Source of the DNA: Thaumasiovibrio sp043421945
GTDB lineage: Bacteria; Pseudomonadota; Gammaproteobacteria; Enterobacterales; Vibrionaceae
Reading direction: 5' to 3'
DNA length: 22,034 nucleotides
Assembly: GCA_043421945.1 (NCBI GenBank)
Contig: JBHOGO010000078.1
Location: forward strand, 1 to 22,034
Shown: one piece after another, positions 7,552 through 13,405 of the stretch
Layout of the letters: every line of letters begins with the position of its first letter
Numbering within the stretch: the first letter of the stretch is position 1
The notes under the pieces: generated by a model
What the model was told of the DNA's origin: nothing
Seen by the model: the letters and a program-made list of their open reading frames with translations, nothing else
Databases searched by the model: none
Program-made: the position numbers and the translations under genes

Positions 7552-8463
7552 TTATTGGCTCGACGCTGCGCGTAGCTTTCGTTGGCGTCGAGTATGTCTG
7601 ATAGCATCAAAAGTAAAGACAGCCAATGCACACCAGATAAACCCAAAGGTGGAGACATTCTCTATATCTAAGCTCTCACCGTATAGGGTTACCGCCAACA
7701 AAAACATTAGACTTGGTCCAATGTATTGGAAGAAGCCAAGTGTCGATAAATTTAGCTTAGTCGCGGCGCCTGTAAAACAAAGCAAAGGGAGTGTAGTAAC
7801 CACACCAGCAGCCATCAGTAAAAGATTGAGATTTAACTCGTTGGTCAATAGATTTGTTGTTGGTGACGCGCTCAACCAAAGGTAACCGACAGCAAGCGGC
7901 AGGATAACAGCTGTCTCAATAAATAGCCCTTCCTCTGCTCCCACGCTCACCTTTTTACGTAGTAAGCCATATAGCCCAAAGCTCCCCGCTAGCATGAGAG
8001 AGATCCAAGGTAGTGAACCGAAGGTGACGACTTGGATGAGAACGCCAGTGAAAGAGAGCGCAACGGCAACCCACTGCAAAGGGCGTAAGCGTTCACTGAG
8101 AAAGACCATTCCCAACATCACGTTTAGTATCGGATTAATAAAGTAGCCGAGACTAGCTTCAAGCATATAGTTATTGGTGATAGCCCAAATAAAAATGAGC
8201 CAATTGCCTCCAACGAGCAGAGCGCTGGCGATCAAAAACTTCAATTGCGCTGGGTTCCGAAGAATCTTCGTCACGCGTGGCCAAGCATTGAGCACAGTGA
8301 GCAGCAGGCCAAGTAAAACGAATGACCAGATAACACGATGGCTTAGAATTTCAGCGGCGTTAATGTTTGCCACTGATTTAAAATAAATGGGAGCGATTCC
8401 CCACATAGTGTAAGCCGCTACAGCGAGTGCAATGCCACGCTGAGTCTGTTGTTGTTGGTTCAT
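7552..8463 (-). CDS. rarD: EamA-family permease RarD
   Basis: This is a drug/metabolite-transporter superfamily protein of the RarD subgroup, 303 residues (E. coli 296). It has about ten hydrophobic segments in two EamA halves. The N-terminal signature GIALAVAAYTMWGIAPIYFK and the HRVIWSF segment match RarD. The name comes from a chloramphenicol-sensitivity link in the literature, and no substrate is established. The ATG at 8463 has only a weak purine stretch upstream. It is the first gene of the minus-strand unit rarD, araC-type regulator and exporter, and it diverges from recQ across 185 bases. Confidence 0.9.
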   Translation of the reverse strand: MNQQQQTQRGIALAVAAYTMWGIAPIYFKSVANINAAEILSHRVIWSFVLLGLLLTVLNAWPRVTKILRNPAQLKFLIASALLVGGNWLIFIWAITNNYMLEASLGYFINPILNVMLGMVFLSERLRPLQWVAVALSFTGVLIQVVTFGSLPWISLMLAGSFGLYGLLRKKVSVGAEEGLFIETAVILPLAVGYLWLSASPTTNLLTNELNLNLLLMAAGVVTTLPLLCFTGAATKLNLSTLGFFQYIGPSLMFLLAVTLYGESLDIENVSTFGFIWCALAVFTFDAIRHTRRQRKLRAASSQ

Positions 8464-8648
8464 TTATGCTGATCTCTGACGGTGTTATTGCTAAAGAGTG
8501 GTGGAAAAAATGGGCTGCAATGAACGACGCAGTATAAGGTCTTGGCGGCTTTTTCAACAGTCTTTTCGACGATGAGGGTGGGATAGGGTTGGTGGTCTGA
8601 GGGCGAAGCGGGTAAAATGAGCGCCCTTTTGTGCGAGAGATAATCGAG
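8464..8648. promoter_or_regulatory. Divergent promoter region rarD / recQ
   Basis: This 185-base gap must hold the promoters of both rarD (minus) and recQ (plus). A TAAAAT at 8613-8618 is a possible recQ -10, but I see no good -35. A weak GGGCG/CGCCC pairing (8601-8605 with 8622-8626, long loop) overlaps it. I see no LexA box or other clear operator. Confidence 0.35.
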
Positions 8649-10481
8649 ATGAGCGAGTCTGCCCTTGCGATGAACAATGCTAAAACACCTCAAGAAGTCT
8701 TAGAGGCCGTTTTTGGCTATGACAAGTTTCGTGATGGCCAAGATGTCGTAATCGATGCTGCAATAGAAGGTAAAGATTGCCTTGTTATCATGCCAACGGG
8801 TGGTGGTAAATCACTCTGTTATCAAGTGCCGGCTTTGGTACGCTCTGGTTTGACCCTGGTTATCTCTCCTCTTATTTCCTTGATGAAGGACCAAGTTGAT
8901 CAGTTGCAAGCCAATGGTGTTGCTGCAGCCTGTATTAACTCGACAATGAGCCGTGATGAGCTCATCAGTACATTTAATGCTATGTATAACGGTGAGTTAA
9001 AGCTGGTTTATGTCTCGCCAGAGCGTGTATTGATGCACGACTTTATTGAGCATCTCTATCAACTTCCGCTTTCGTTAGTCGCTGTCGATGAAGCGCACTG
9101 TATCTCACAGTGGGGGCATGACTTCCGTCCTGAATATGCGGCCTTAGGTAAAATTCGAGAGCACTTTACTCAAGTCCCTTTTATGGCACTGACAGCGACA
9201 GCTGATGAGGCAACACGCCATGACATCTTAACGCGTTTAGCGATGAAAGATCCTTTGGTGCACTTAGGCAGCTTCGACCGTCCTAATATTCGTTATAACT
9301 TGGTAGAGAAGCACAAACCTCTAGCCCAACTGGTTCGTTACGTGACTAACTTGCGAGGGCAATGTGGGATTATTTACTGTAACTCTCGTAAGCGTGTTGA
9401 GCAGTTGACAGAAAAACTGTGTGATAACCAAGTACGTGCCGCAGCGTATCATGCGGGTTTGGATATTGGTGAGCGACAACGAGTACAAGAAGCCTTTCAG
9501 CGCGATGACCTCCATGTCGTGGTGGCGACGGTCGCATTCGGTATGGGGATTAATAAACCCAATGTGCGCTATGTCGTTCACTATGACATTCCTCGTAATA
9601 TTGAGTCCTACTATCAAGAGACGGGGCGAGCAGGGCGTGATGGGTTGCCCGCTGAAGCGATGCTTCTGTACGATCCATCGGATATGGCGTGGCTACGCCG
9701 TATGCTCGACGAAAAAGAAGACGGACCGCAAAAACAGATTGAGAGCCATAAGCTCAATGCGATGGGTGCATTTGCTGAAGCGCAAACTTGTCGTCGTCAG
9801 GTCTTGTTGAATTACTTTGGTGAGTTCCGTGAAGAGCCTTGTGGCAACTGTGATATTTGCCTCGATCCTCCGAAACAGTTTGATGGCATTGAAGTGGCAC
9901 AAAAAGCGTTATCGTGTGTTTACCGTGTGAATCAGAGCTTTGGTATCGGTTATGTCGTGGATGTGCTACGAGGTATGTCGAACCAGCGTATTCGTGACCA
10001 TGGGCATGAAAAATTAACGACTTACGGTATTGGTCGAGAGCAAAGCCATGAGTATTGGGTCAGTATTCTGCGTCAGTTAATTCATCGCGGTTTCCTTGTC
10101 CAAAACATTACACGTAGTTCTACCTTGCAGCTGACAGAAGAAGCTCGTCCTGTACTGCGTGGGGAGTTTTCTTTAGAGCTTGCGGTTCCAAGACTGGATC
10201 TCACCGCTCGTAGCCGGAAACAAGATAAGCTAACGACTCGTCAATACGATAAGAAGCTCTTTGCTAAGTTACGTCAGCTTCGTAAACAGATTGCCGACGA
10301 AGAAAATATCCCACCTTACGTTGTCTTTAACGATGCCAGTCTGATGGAAATGGCGGAAATATTACCGACGTCACCAGGTGAGTTTTTGGCCGTAAGCGGT
10401 GTAGGGCAACGGAAACTGGAAAAATTCGGCAATCCATTCCTTGATGTGATTGAAGCGCATTTAATGAACGGTCATGGATGA
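8649..10481 (+). CDS. recQ: ATP-dependent DNA helicase RecQ
   Basis: This superfamily-2 3'-5' helicase of the RecF recombination pathway acts at stalled forks and in suppressing illegitimate recombination. From ATG 8649 it has 610 residues (E. coli 609). It shows helicase motif I (MPTGGGKSLC, lysine about 54), motif II DEAH (about 147-150), the RecQ aromatic-rich loop ISQWGHDFRPEY, and motif VI in QETGRAGRDG. A zinc-binding cysteine set (C...CGNCDIC) precedes the winged-helix domain, and a C-terminal HRDC domain covers the last 80 residues. The frame is open to an earlier ATG at 8631, but the family length favours 8649; neither has a strong Shine-Dalgarno. It overlaps the next gene by ATGA. 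Confidence 0.97.
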   Translation: MSESALAMNNAKTPQEVLEAVFGYDKFRDGQDVVIDAAIEGKDCLVIMPTGGGKSLCYQVPALVRSGLTLVISPLISLMKDQVDQLQANGVAAACINSTMSRDELISTFNAMYNGELKLVYVSPERVLMHDFIEHLYQLPLSLVAVDEAHCISQWGHDFRPEYAALGKIREHFTQVPFMALTATADEATRHDILTRLAMKDPLVHLGSFDRPNIRYNLVEKHKPLAQLVRYVTNLRGQCGIIYCNSRKRVEQLTEKLCDNQVRAAAYHAGLDIGERQRVQEAFQRDDLHVVVATVAFGMGINKPNVRYVVHYDIPRNIESYYQETGRAGRDGLPAEAMLLYDPSDMAWLRRMLDEKEDGPQKQIESHKLNAMGAFAEAQTCRRQVLLNYFGEFREEPCGNCDICLDPPKQFDGIEVAQKALSCVYRVNQSFGIGYVVDVLRGMSNQRIRDHGHEKLTTYGIGREQSHEYWVSILRQLIHRGFLVQNITRSSTLQLTEEARPVLRGEFSLELAVPRLDLTARSRKQDKLTTRQYDKKLFAKLRQLRKQIADEENIPPYVVFNDASLMEMAEILPTSPGEFLAVSGVGQRKLEKFGNPFLDVIEAHLMNGHG

Positions 10482-10798
10482 TTAATATTTTGACAACACA
10501 TACCTATATGCCAGAAAACAGATGCTTAGTTTTGCCAACGTCTGGTTTTGATGCTGACACTTTTCCATCGCTGGCAAGCAAGATTATTGAGGCGATGGGT
10601 ATGACGTTGATTGAGGCGCAGCAAGATAGTGATATCCATTTGTGGCTCGTTGATTTTGAAGGCACAACGTTACTGCTAAAGGGTGAACACTATAGCCAAA
10701 GCTGTTGGTTAGAAGCGCTGAGTTCAAAAGATAATGACGTACTTGGGTTTTTAGCGAGCTGGTTAGAAAACAACCCTGCCATCTGTCAACAATCCTGA
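10478..10798 (+). CDS. Small DUF3630-type protein coupled to recQ
   Basis: This protein of 106 residues starts inside the recQ stop codon (ATGA at 10478-10481), so its translation is probably coupled to recQ. It has no signal peptide, membrane segment or cysteine pair that would suggest a function. It looks like a small alpha/beta cytosolic protein, with a central HLWLVDFEGTTLLLKGEHYSQSCWLEAL stretch of alternating hydrophobic residues and an acidic C-terminal helix. From memory it resembles the DUF3630 family found beside recQ in Vibrio and Shewanella, but I cannot confirm that here. A role linked to RecQ is plausible from position only. Confidence 0.75.
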   Translation: MINILTTHTYMPENRCLVLPTSGFDADTFPSLASKIIEAMGMTLIEAQQDSDIHLWLVDFEGTTLLLKGEHYSQSCWLEALSSKDNDVLGFLASWLENNPAICQQS

Positions 10799-10918
10799 TT
10801 TAACTCGTCATAAAATACATCGGGCATCAAAACTGCGATAGAAACGATTGCGTCTAAAAACTAAGCAGCAAGTGCTAGGAATTTGATGACATTCTTGTAT
10901 AATCGCCGCCCTCAACAT
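10799..10918 (+). promoter_or_regulatory. Intergenic region with probable yhhQ promoter
   Basis: A perfect -10 box TATAAT lies at 10898-10903, but no convincing -35 is seen at 16-18 bases upstream, so an activator or other features may be needed. Transcription would start near 10910 and give a leader of about 120 bases before yhhQ. I see no clear terminator for recQ and the small gene after it. Confidence 0.45.
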
Positions 10919-10970
10919 CTACCGACATGAATACCGACTTCGTCTGAGCGAAGAGGTAGTGTACGGAGAT
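10919..10970 (+). promoter_or_regulatory. Structured leader element upstream of yhhQ
   Basis: CTACC (10919-10923) pairs with GGTAG (10955-10959) and encloses a perfect CTTCG/CGAAG hairpin (10938-10942 with 10949-10953). ATCT-a-CCG (10917-10924) can instead pair with CGGAGAT (10964-10970), which would break the first stem. ACCGAC occurs twice (10921-10926, 10933-10938). A six-codon reading frame, ATG at 10928 to TGA, lies within it without a ribosome binding site. I do not recognise this as a named family. Confidence 0.4.
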
Positions 10971-10990
10971 AGATTGAATTCGATGAATTT

Positions 10991-11022
10991 TTGGGTTCCC
11001 TCCCCCCCAATCAACAAAAAGG
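10991..11022 (+). promoter_or_regulatory. preQ1-I-like riboswitch at the yhhQ ribosome binding site
   Basis: TTGGG (10991-10995) pairs with CCCAA (11006-11010) around a 10-base, C-rich loop beginning TTC. An A-rich tail, TCAACAAAAAGG (11011-11022), follows and ends in the yhhQ Shine-Dalgarno. This is the preQ1-I layout: a small stem, a loop of similar size with a cytosine just before the 3' strand, and a tail of the AACAAAA..AGG type whose final GG can pair with loop cytosines as a pseudoknot. The Thermoanaerobacter tengcongensis aptamer, as I recall it, has the same stem size, loop size and tail style. The gene controlled, a queuosine-precursor transporter, is a known target. Loop bases differ, so this is a strong candidate and not proof. 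Confidence 0.65.
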
Positions 11023-11029
11023 TCTGTTT

Positions 11030-11698
11030 ATGACAACCCCATTTTCTGCGACGCAATTGCGCAAAGCGCTCCTTCTGTTAGTTAGCTTTCACCTCATGAT
11101 TATTGCGTCTAGCAACTATCTTGTTCAATTACCTTTTACACTCTTTGGTTTCCACACAACGTGGGGGGCCTTTACGTTCCCATTTATCTTTCTAGCGACT
11201 GACTTAACCGTCAGGATCTTTGGGGCAGGGTTAGCAAGGCGCATCATTGCCGTTGTGATGCTACCGGCTTTAACGATCTCTTATGTCTTATCTGTGCTGT
11301 TCTTCCAAGGGGAATATCAAGGGATAGGTGAGCTAAGTACTTTTAACCTCTTTGTTGCCCGTATTGCGATTGCGAGTTTCATGGCTTATTTACTCGGTCA
11401 GATATTAGATGTTCAAGTATTCAACCGGTTGCGACAAACAAAGCGTTGGTGGATAGCACCAACTTGCTCTACGTTGCTGGGAAATGCACTCGATACGATT
11501 GCATTTTTCGCCATCGCATTTTACCAAAGCCCAGATCCTTTCATGGCGACGCACTGGGTTGAAATTGCGTTTGTCGACTACGGCTTAAAAGTATTGATTA
11601 GCCTTGGGCTTTTTGTACCAATGTACGGTGTACTGTTGAACTTCCTGGTTAAGCGACTGACCCAGGTTTCCCCTCGTTATCAATCACAACAAGCGTAG
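11030..11698 (+). CDS. yhhQ: Queuosine-precursor transporter YhhQ
   Basis: This inner-membrane protein (COG1738, vitamin-precursor ECF-like family) takes up preQ0/preQ1, precursors of the tRNA nucleoside queuosine. The 222-residue protein has about six hydrophobic segments and is very similar to E. coli YhhQ, including SSNYLVQLPFTLFGFHTTWG, FLATDLTVRIFGA and the C-terminal VDYGLKVLIS stretch. I chose ATG 11030 because AAAAAGG lies 7 bases upstream. The frame runs upstream to a TTG at 10991, but that would translate the riboswitch-like structure. It is monocistronic or co-transcribed with the acetyltransferase gene 30 bases downstream. Confidence 0.95.
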   Translation: MTTPFSATQLRKALLLLVSFHLMIIASSNYLVQLPFTLFGFHTTWGAFTFPFIFLATDLTVRIFGAGLARRIIAVVMLPALTISYVLSVLFFQGEYQGIGELSTFNLFVARIAIASFMAYLLGQILDVQVFNRLRQTKRWWIAPTCSTLLGNALDTIAFFAIAFYQSPDPFMATHWVEIAFVDYGLKVLISLGLFVPMYGVLLNFLVKRLTQVSPRYQSQQA

Positions 11699-11728
11699 TT
11701 GCTATCGATATTTGAATAGGCGCTTTTT

Positions 11729-12160
11729 ATGTTAACGATTCAAGTTTGTGATTATGACCAAGCTGCTGCTGTGCTAGCACTTGTGCCTGAACTACTTAGT
11801 GAGAGTGCTGCCTCATTAGCGGCAAGAGTTGGTGATAAACCAGCACTCCTGCTAGTTGCGTATCACGATAACCAGCTAGCGGGTGTCAAAGTGGGCTACG
11901 AGCAGTCTGAAGACACATTTTATAGCTGGCTAGGCGGTGTGGTTCCTGAATATCGTCGCTATGGTGTGGCTCAAGCATTGCTAGAGTTTCAGCAAGAGTG
12001 GGTTACCAAGAAAGGCTATGCTTTTTTAACGGTAAAATCCCGAAATCGCTTTCCCGCGATGCTGAGATTATTGTTACGTAACGGCTACGCAATTACTTCA
12101 TGCGAGCCAAAAGGTGATATTCAGGACTACCGGATCCTATTTCGGAAAGTGATGACTTAA
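11729..12160 (+). CDS. GNAT-family N-acetyltransferase
   Basis: This 143-residue protein has the GNAT fold pattern. The acetyl-CoA-binding motif A is VVPEYRRYGVAQALLEF (71-87), where RRYGVA corresponds to the Q/R-x-x-G-x-A/G loop. A beta strand, GVKVGYE, comes before it and a C-terminal NRFPAMLRLLLRNGY helix-strand unit after it. It would transfer an acetyl group to a small molecule or protein amine; the substrate cannot be predicted. It follows yhhQ by 30 bases and precedes the Fur-regulated ryhB gene. A weak AGG lies upstream of the ATG. Confidence 0.88.
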   Translation: MLTIQVCDYDQAAAVLALVPELLSESAASLAARVGDKPALLLVAYHDNQLAGVKVGYEQSEDTFYSWLGGVVPEYRRYGVAQALLEFQQEWVTKKGYAFLTVKSRNRFPAMLRLLLRNGYAITSCEPKGDIQDYRILFRKVMT

Positions 12161-12167
12161 AACTTAA

Positions 12168-12182
12168 TGAAAATTATTCTCA
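12168..12182 (+). promoter_or_regulatory. Fur box 1 upstream of ryhB
   Basis: TGAAAAT-T-ATTCTCA matches the 7-1-7 Fur consensus (TGATAAT-n-ATTATCA) at 12 of 14 arm positions. It begins 8 bases after the acetyltransferase gene and lies just upstream of the ryhB -35 region. Confidence 0.75.
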
Positions 12183-12190
12183 ATAAGTGC

Positions 12191-12218
12191 TTGCAAGTTA
12201 AATGAGAATGGTTATTAT
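12191..12218 (+). promoter_or_regulatory. ryhB promoter with overlapping Fur box 2
   Basis: TTGCAA (12191-12196), a 16-base spacer and TATTAT (12213-12218) form a sigma-70 promoter that would start RNA near 12225. A second Fur-like site, TGAGAAT-G-GTTATTA (12203-12217), matches at about 11 of 14 arm positions and covers the spacer and -10. Iron-loaded Fur bound here would block transcription directly, as known for ryhB in E. coli and Vibrio cholerae. Confidence 0.75.
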
Positions 12219-12224
12219 TAACTT

Positions 12225-12396
12225 GTCCTGAGGGGGAAACCTTACCACCTGGTAAGGCGGCTCTGAAGGCACGACATTGCTCACATTGCTTCCAGTGTAA
12301 TTCAGCATTAGCTGATAAGGATATCGCTGCTAGGCTGCTATCATTTGCTTGTATGCTGAGCGGTATCTTCGAATGAAGATGCCGCTTTTTCTTTTT
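12225..12396 (+). ncRNA. ryhB: RyhB iron-stress small RNA
   Basis: The conserved RyhB core is nearly identical to E. coli: GCACGACATTGCTCACATTG, continuing into CTTCCAGT, at about 12270-12297. This is the unpaired segment that base-pairs with mRNAs of iron-using proteins with Hfq. The RNA is about 170 bases, longer than the 90-base E. coli form, as is usual in Vibrio. It starts near 12225 from a Fur-covered promoter and ends in a terminator with a 12-pair stem (12359-12370 with 12375-12386, one G-U), a GAAT loop and two T-runs to 12396. I recall V. cholerae ryhB also lying near polA. Expression is expected only when iron is scarce. The 5' end is estimated from the promoter. Confidence 0.95.
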
Positions 12397-12426
12397 CGTA
12401 GGCTACAAAAGTGGCTGTCTCGATAC

Positions 12427-13080
12427 CTAAGCGAGTTCTACTAACTTATCAACAAGCCTACTAATTCCAGTTTGTGCTTGGCTGATATTGTTTGCCAGCA
12501 TGAAAGCAGGCGTGCTTAACAGGCGCCGACTTTGGTCCAAAACAAAATCATCCACAGGGCAGGCAACGTGCTCTCCCCCCATCTTAATAAATGCAGCTAC
12601 AGCATCATCACTATCATTGCCGAGTGTTGCTTTTGCACCCGGACCATAGACAAGTGGGATCAAAGCGGGGGCAATACAGAGGTAACCTGCTGGCTTTTCA
12701 GCATTAGCGAAGGCTTTTGTAATACGTTTAAACTCTGGATCCAAGCTGCAATCACTCCCTTTGATCGCAAAATCTGAAAGATTCTTTGCGACACCAAAAC
12801 CGCCAGGGATCAATAACGCATCGAACTCATCTGGATTAAGGTCGGCGAGGGATCTTACTTGGCCTCTAACTAAGCGACCCGCTTCAGCGAGTACATTTCG
12901 TTGCTCTGGCTGCTCTTGACCACTATGGTGCTCAATAACGTGAAATTGTGGTTTATCAGGCGCAAAACAGTGCCACGTGGCACCTTGTTGCTCGATGGCC
13001 AATAAACTGAGTAAAACCTCATTGCTCTCTGCACCGTCGTAGACGCCACAACCCGATAAAATGACTGCTATATTTTTCAT
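12427..13080 (-). CDS. elbB: DJ-1/PfpI-family glyoxalase ElbB
   Basis: This 217-residue protein is the same length as E. coli ElbB (YhbL/ElbB, the 'isoprenoid biosynthesis' protein of the DJ-1/PfpI superfamily). It shows the N-terminal VILSGCGVYDG, the glycine-rich LLIPGGFGVAKNLS (about 89-102) and the nucleophile elbow GYLCIAPA with C135. The E. coli protein has been linked to weak glyoxal hydrolysis, and its physiological role is unsettled. A strong AAGGAG lies 6 bases before the ATG on the minus strand. It converges on ryhB, 30 bases from its terminator. No clear terminator of its own is visible. Confidence 0.94.
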   Translation of the reverse strand: MKNIAVILSGCGVYDGAESNEVLLSLLAIEQQGATWHCFAPDKPQFHVIEHHSGQEQPEQRNVLAEAGRLVRGQVRSLADLNPDEFDALLIPGGFGVAKNLSDFAIKGSDCSLDPEFKRITKAFANAEKPAGYLCIAPALIPLVYGPGAKATLGNDSDDAVAAFIKMGGEHVACPVDDFVLDQSRRLLSTPAFMLANNISQAQTGISRLVDKLVELA

Positions 13081-13405
13081 GTTTGACTCCTTGTCTAAAA
13101 GCTATTCATTGAGTGTAGATCAACCATAAAATGGCGACATGTTAACTTTTTCCACATTAATTGATCATCTTTCGATCTGGGATCCTAATTTAATAGATCC
13201 TGCAAGATGATGATTAATAGGTTTTTTATGTGATTTCTGTGTGCAAGCGCTTGAAAGGATCAAAATGTGAAAAATAAATACACACACACTTATCCACAGG
13301 CAACGTCACAGCTAATGTCGTACAAAACACAGGGATCGCTTAACAGCTTCCACAACTCATGGCATTCTAGACCCCATTCAAAATACCTAAGGATTTTTCC
13401 TCACC
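13081..13405. promoter_or_regulatory. elbB-polA intergenic region with DnaA box and GATC cluster
   Basis: This 325-base AT-rich gap separates the divergent genes elbB and polA. It holds a perfect DnaA box, TTATCCACA (13290-13298), a near match, TTTTCCACA (13148-13156), and about seven GATC sites, several clustered between 13160 and 13200. ATCATCTT (13164-13171) is the reverse complement of AAGATGAT (13204-13211), with GGATC/GATCC nested inside. I do not see a confident polA promoter. DnaA has been reported to stimulate polA expression in E. coli, so the box may be functional. Confidence 0.6.
13290..13298 (+). promoter_or_regulatory. DnaA box upstream of polA
   Basis: TTATCCACA is an exact match to the strongest DnaA-binding 9-mer. 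It lies 108 bases before the polA start, in a region dense in Dam (GATC) sites. Its occupancy is inferred. Confidence 0.6.

Noticed and set aside
8601..8630. GGGCG/CGCCC pairing followed by TTTTG before recQ, as a terminator or attenuator
   Set aside because: The stem has five pairs with a 16-base loop and a four-base T-run. It is too weak, and it overlaps the likely recQ -10.
9421..9810. 129-codon plus-strand open frame inside recQ
   Set aside because: It lies wholly within recQ in another frame, and the product has no family resemblance. RecQ itself is complete with all motifs.
13081..13405. Possible replication origin upstream of polA (DnaA box, GATC cluster)
   Set aside because: There is only one exact DnaA box and no 13-mer unwinding array. 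Vibrio chromosome 1 origin lies by gidA/mioC, which are not here. A role in polA regulation is simpler.
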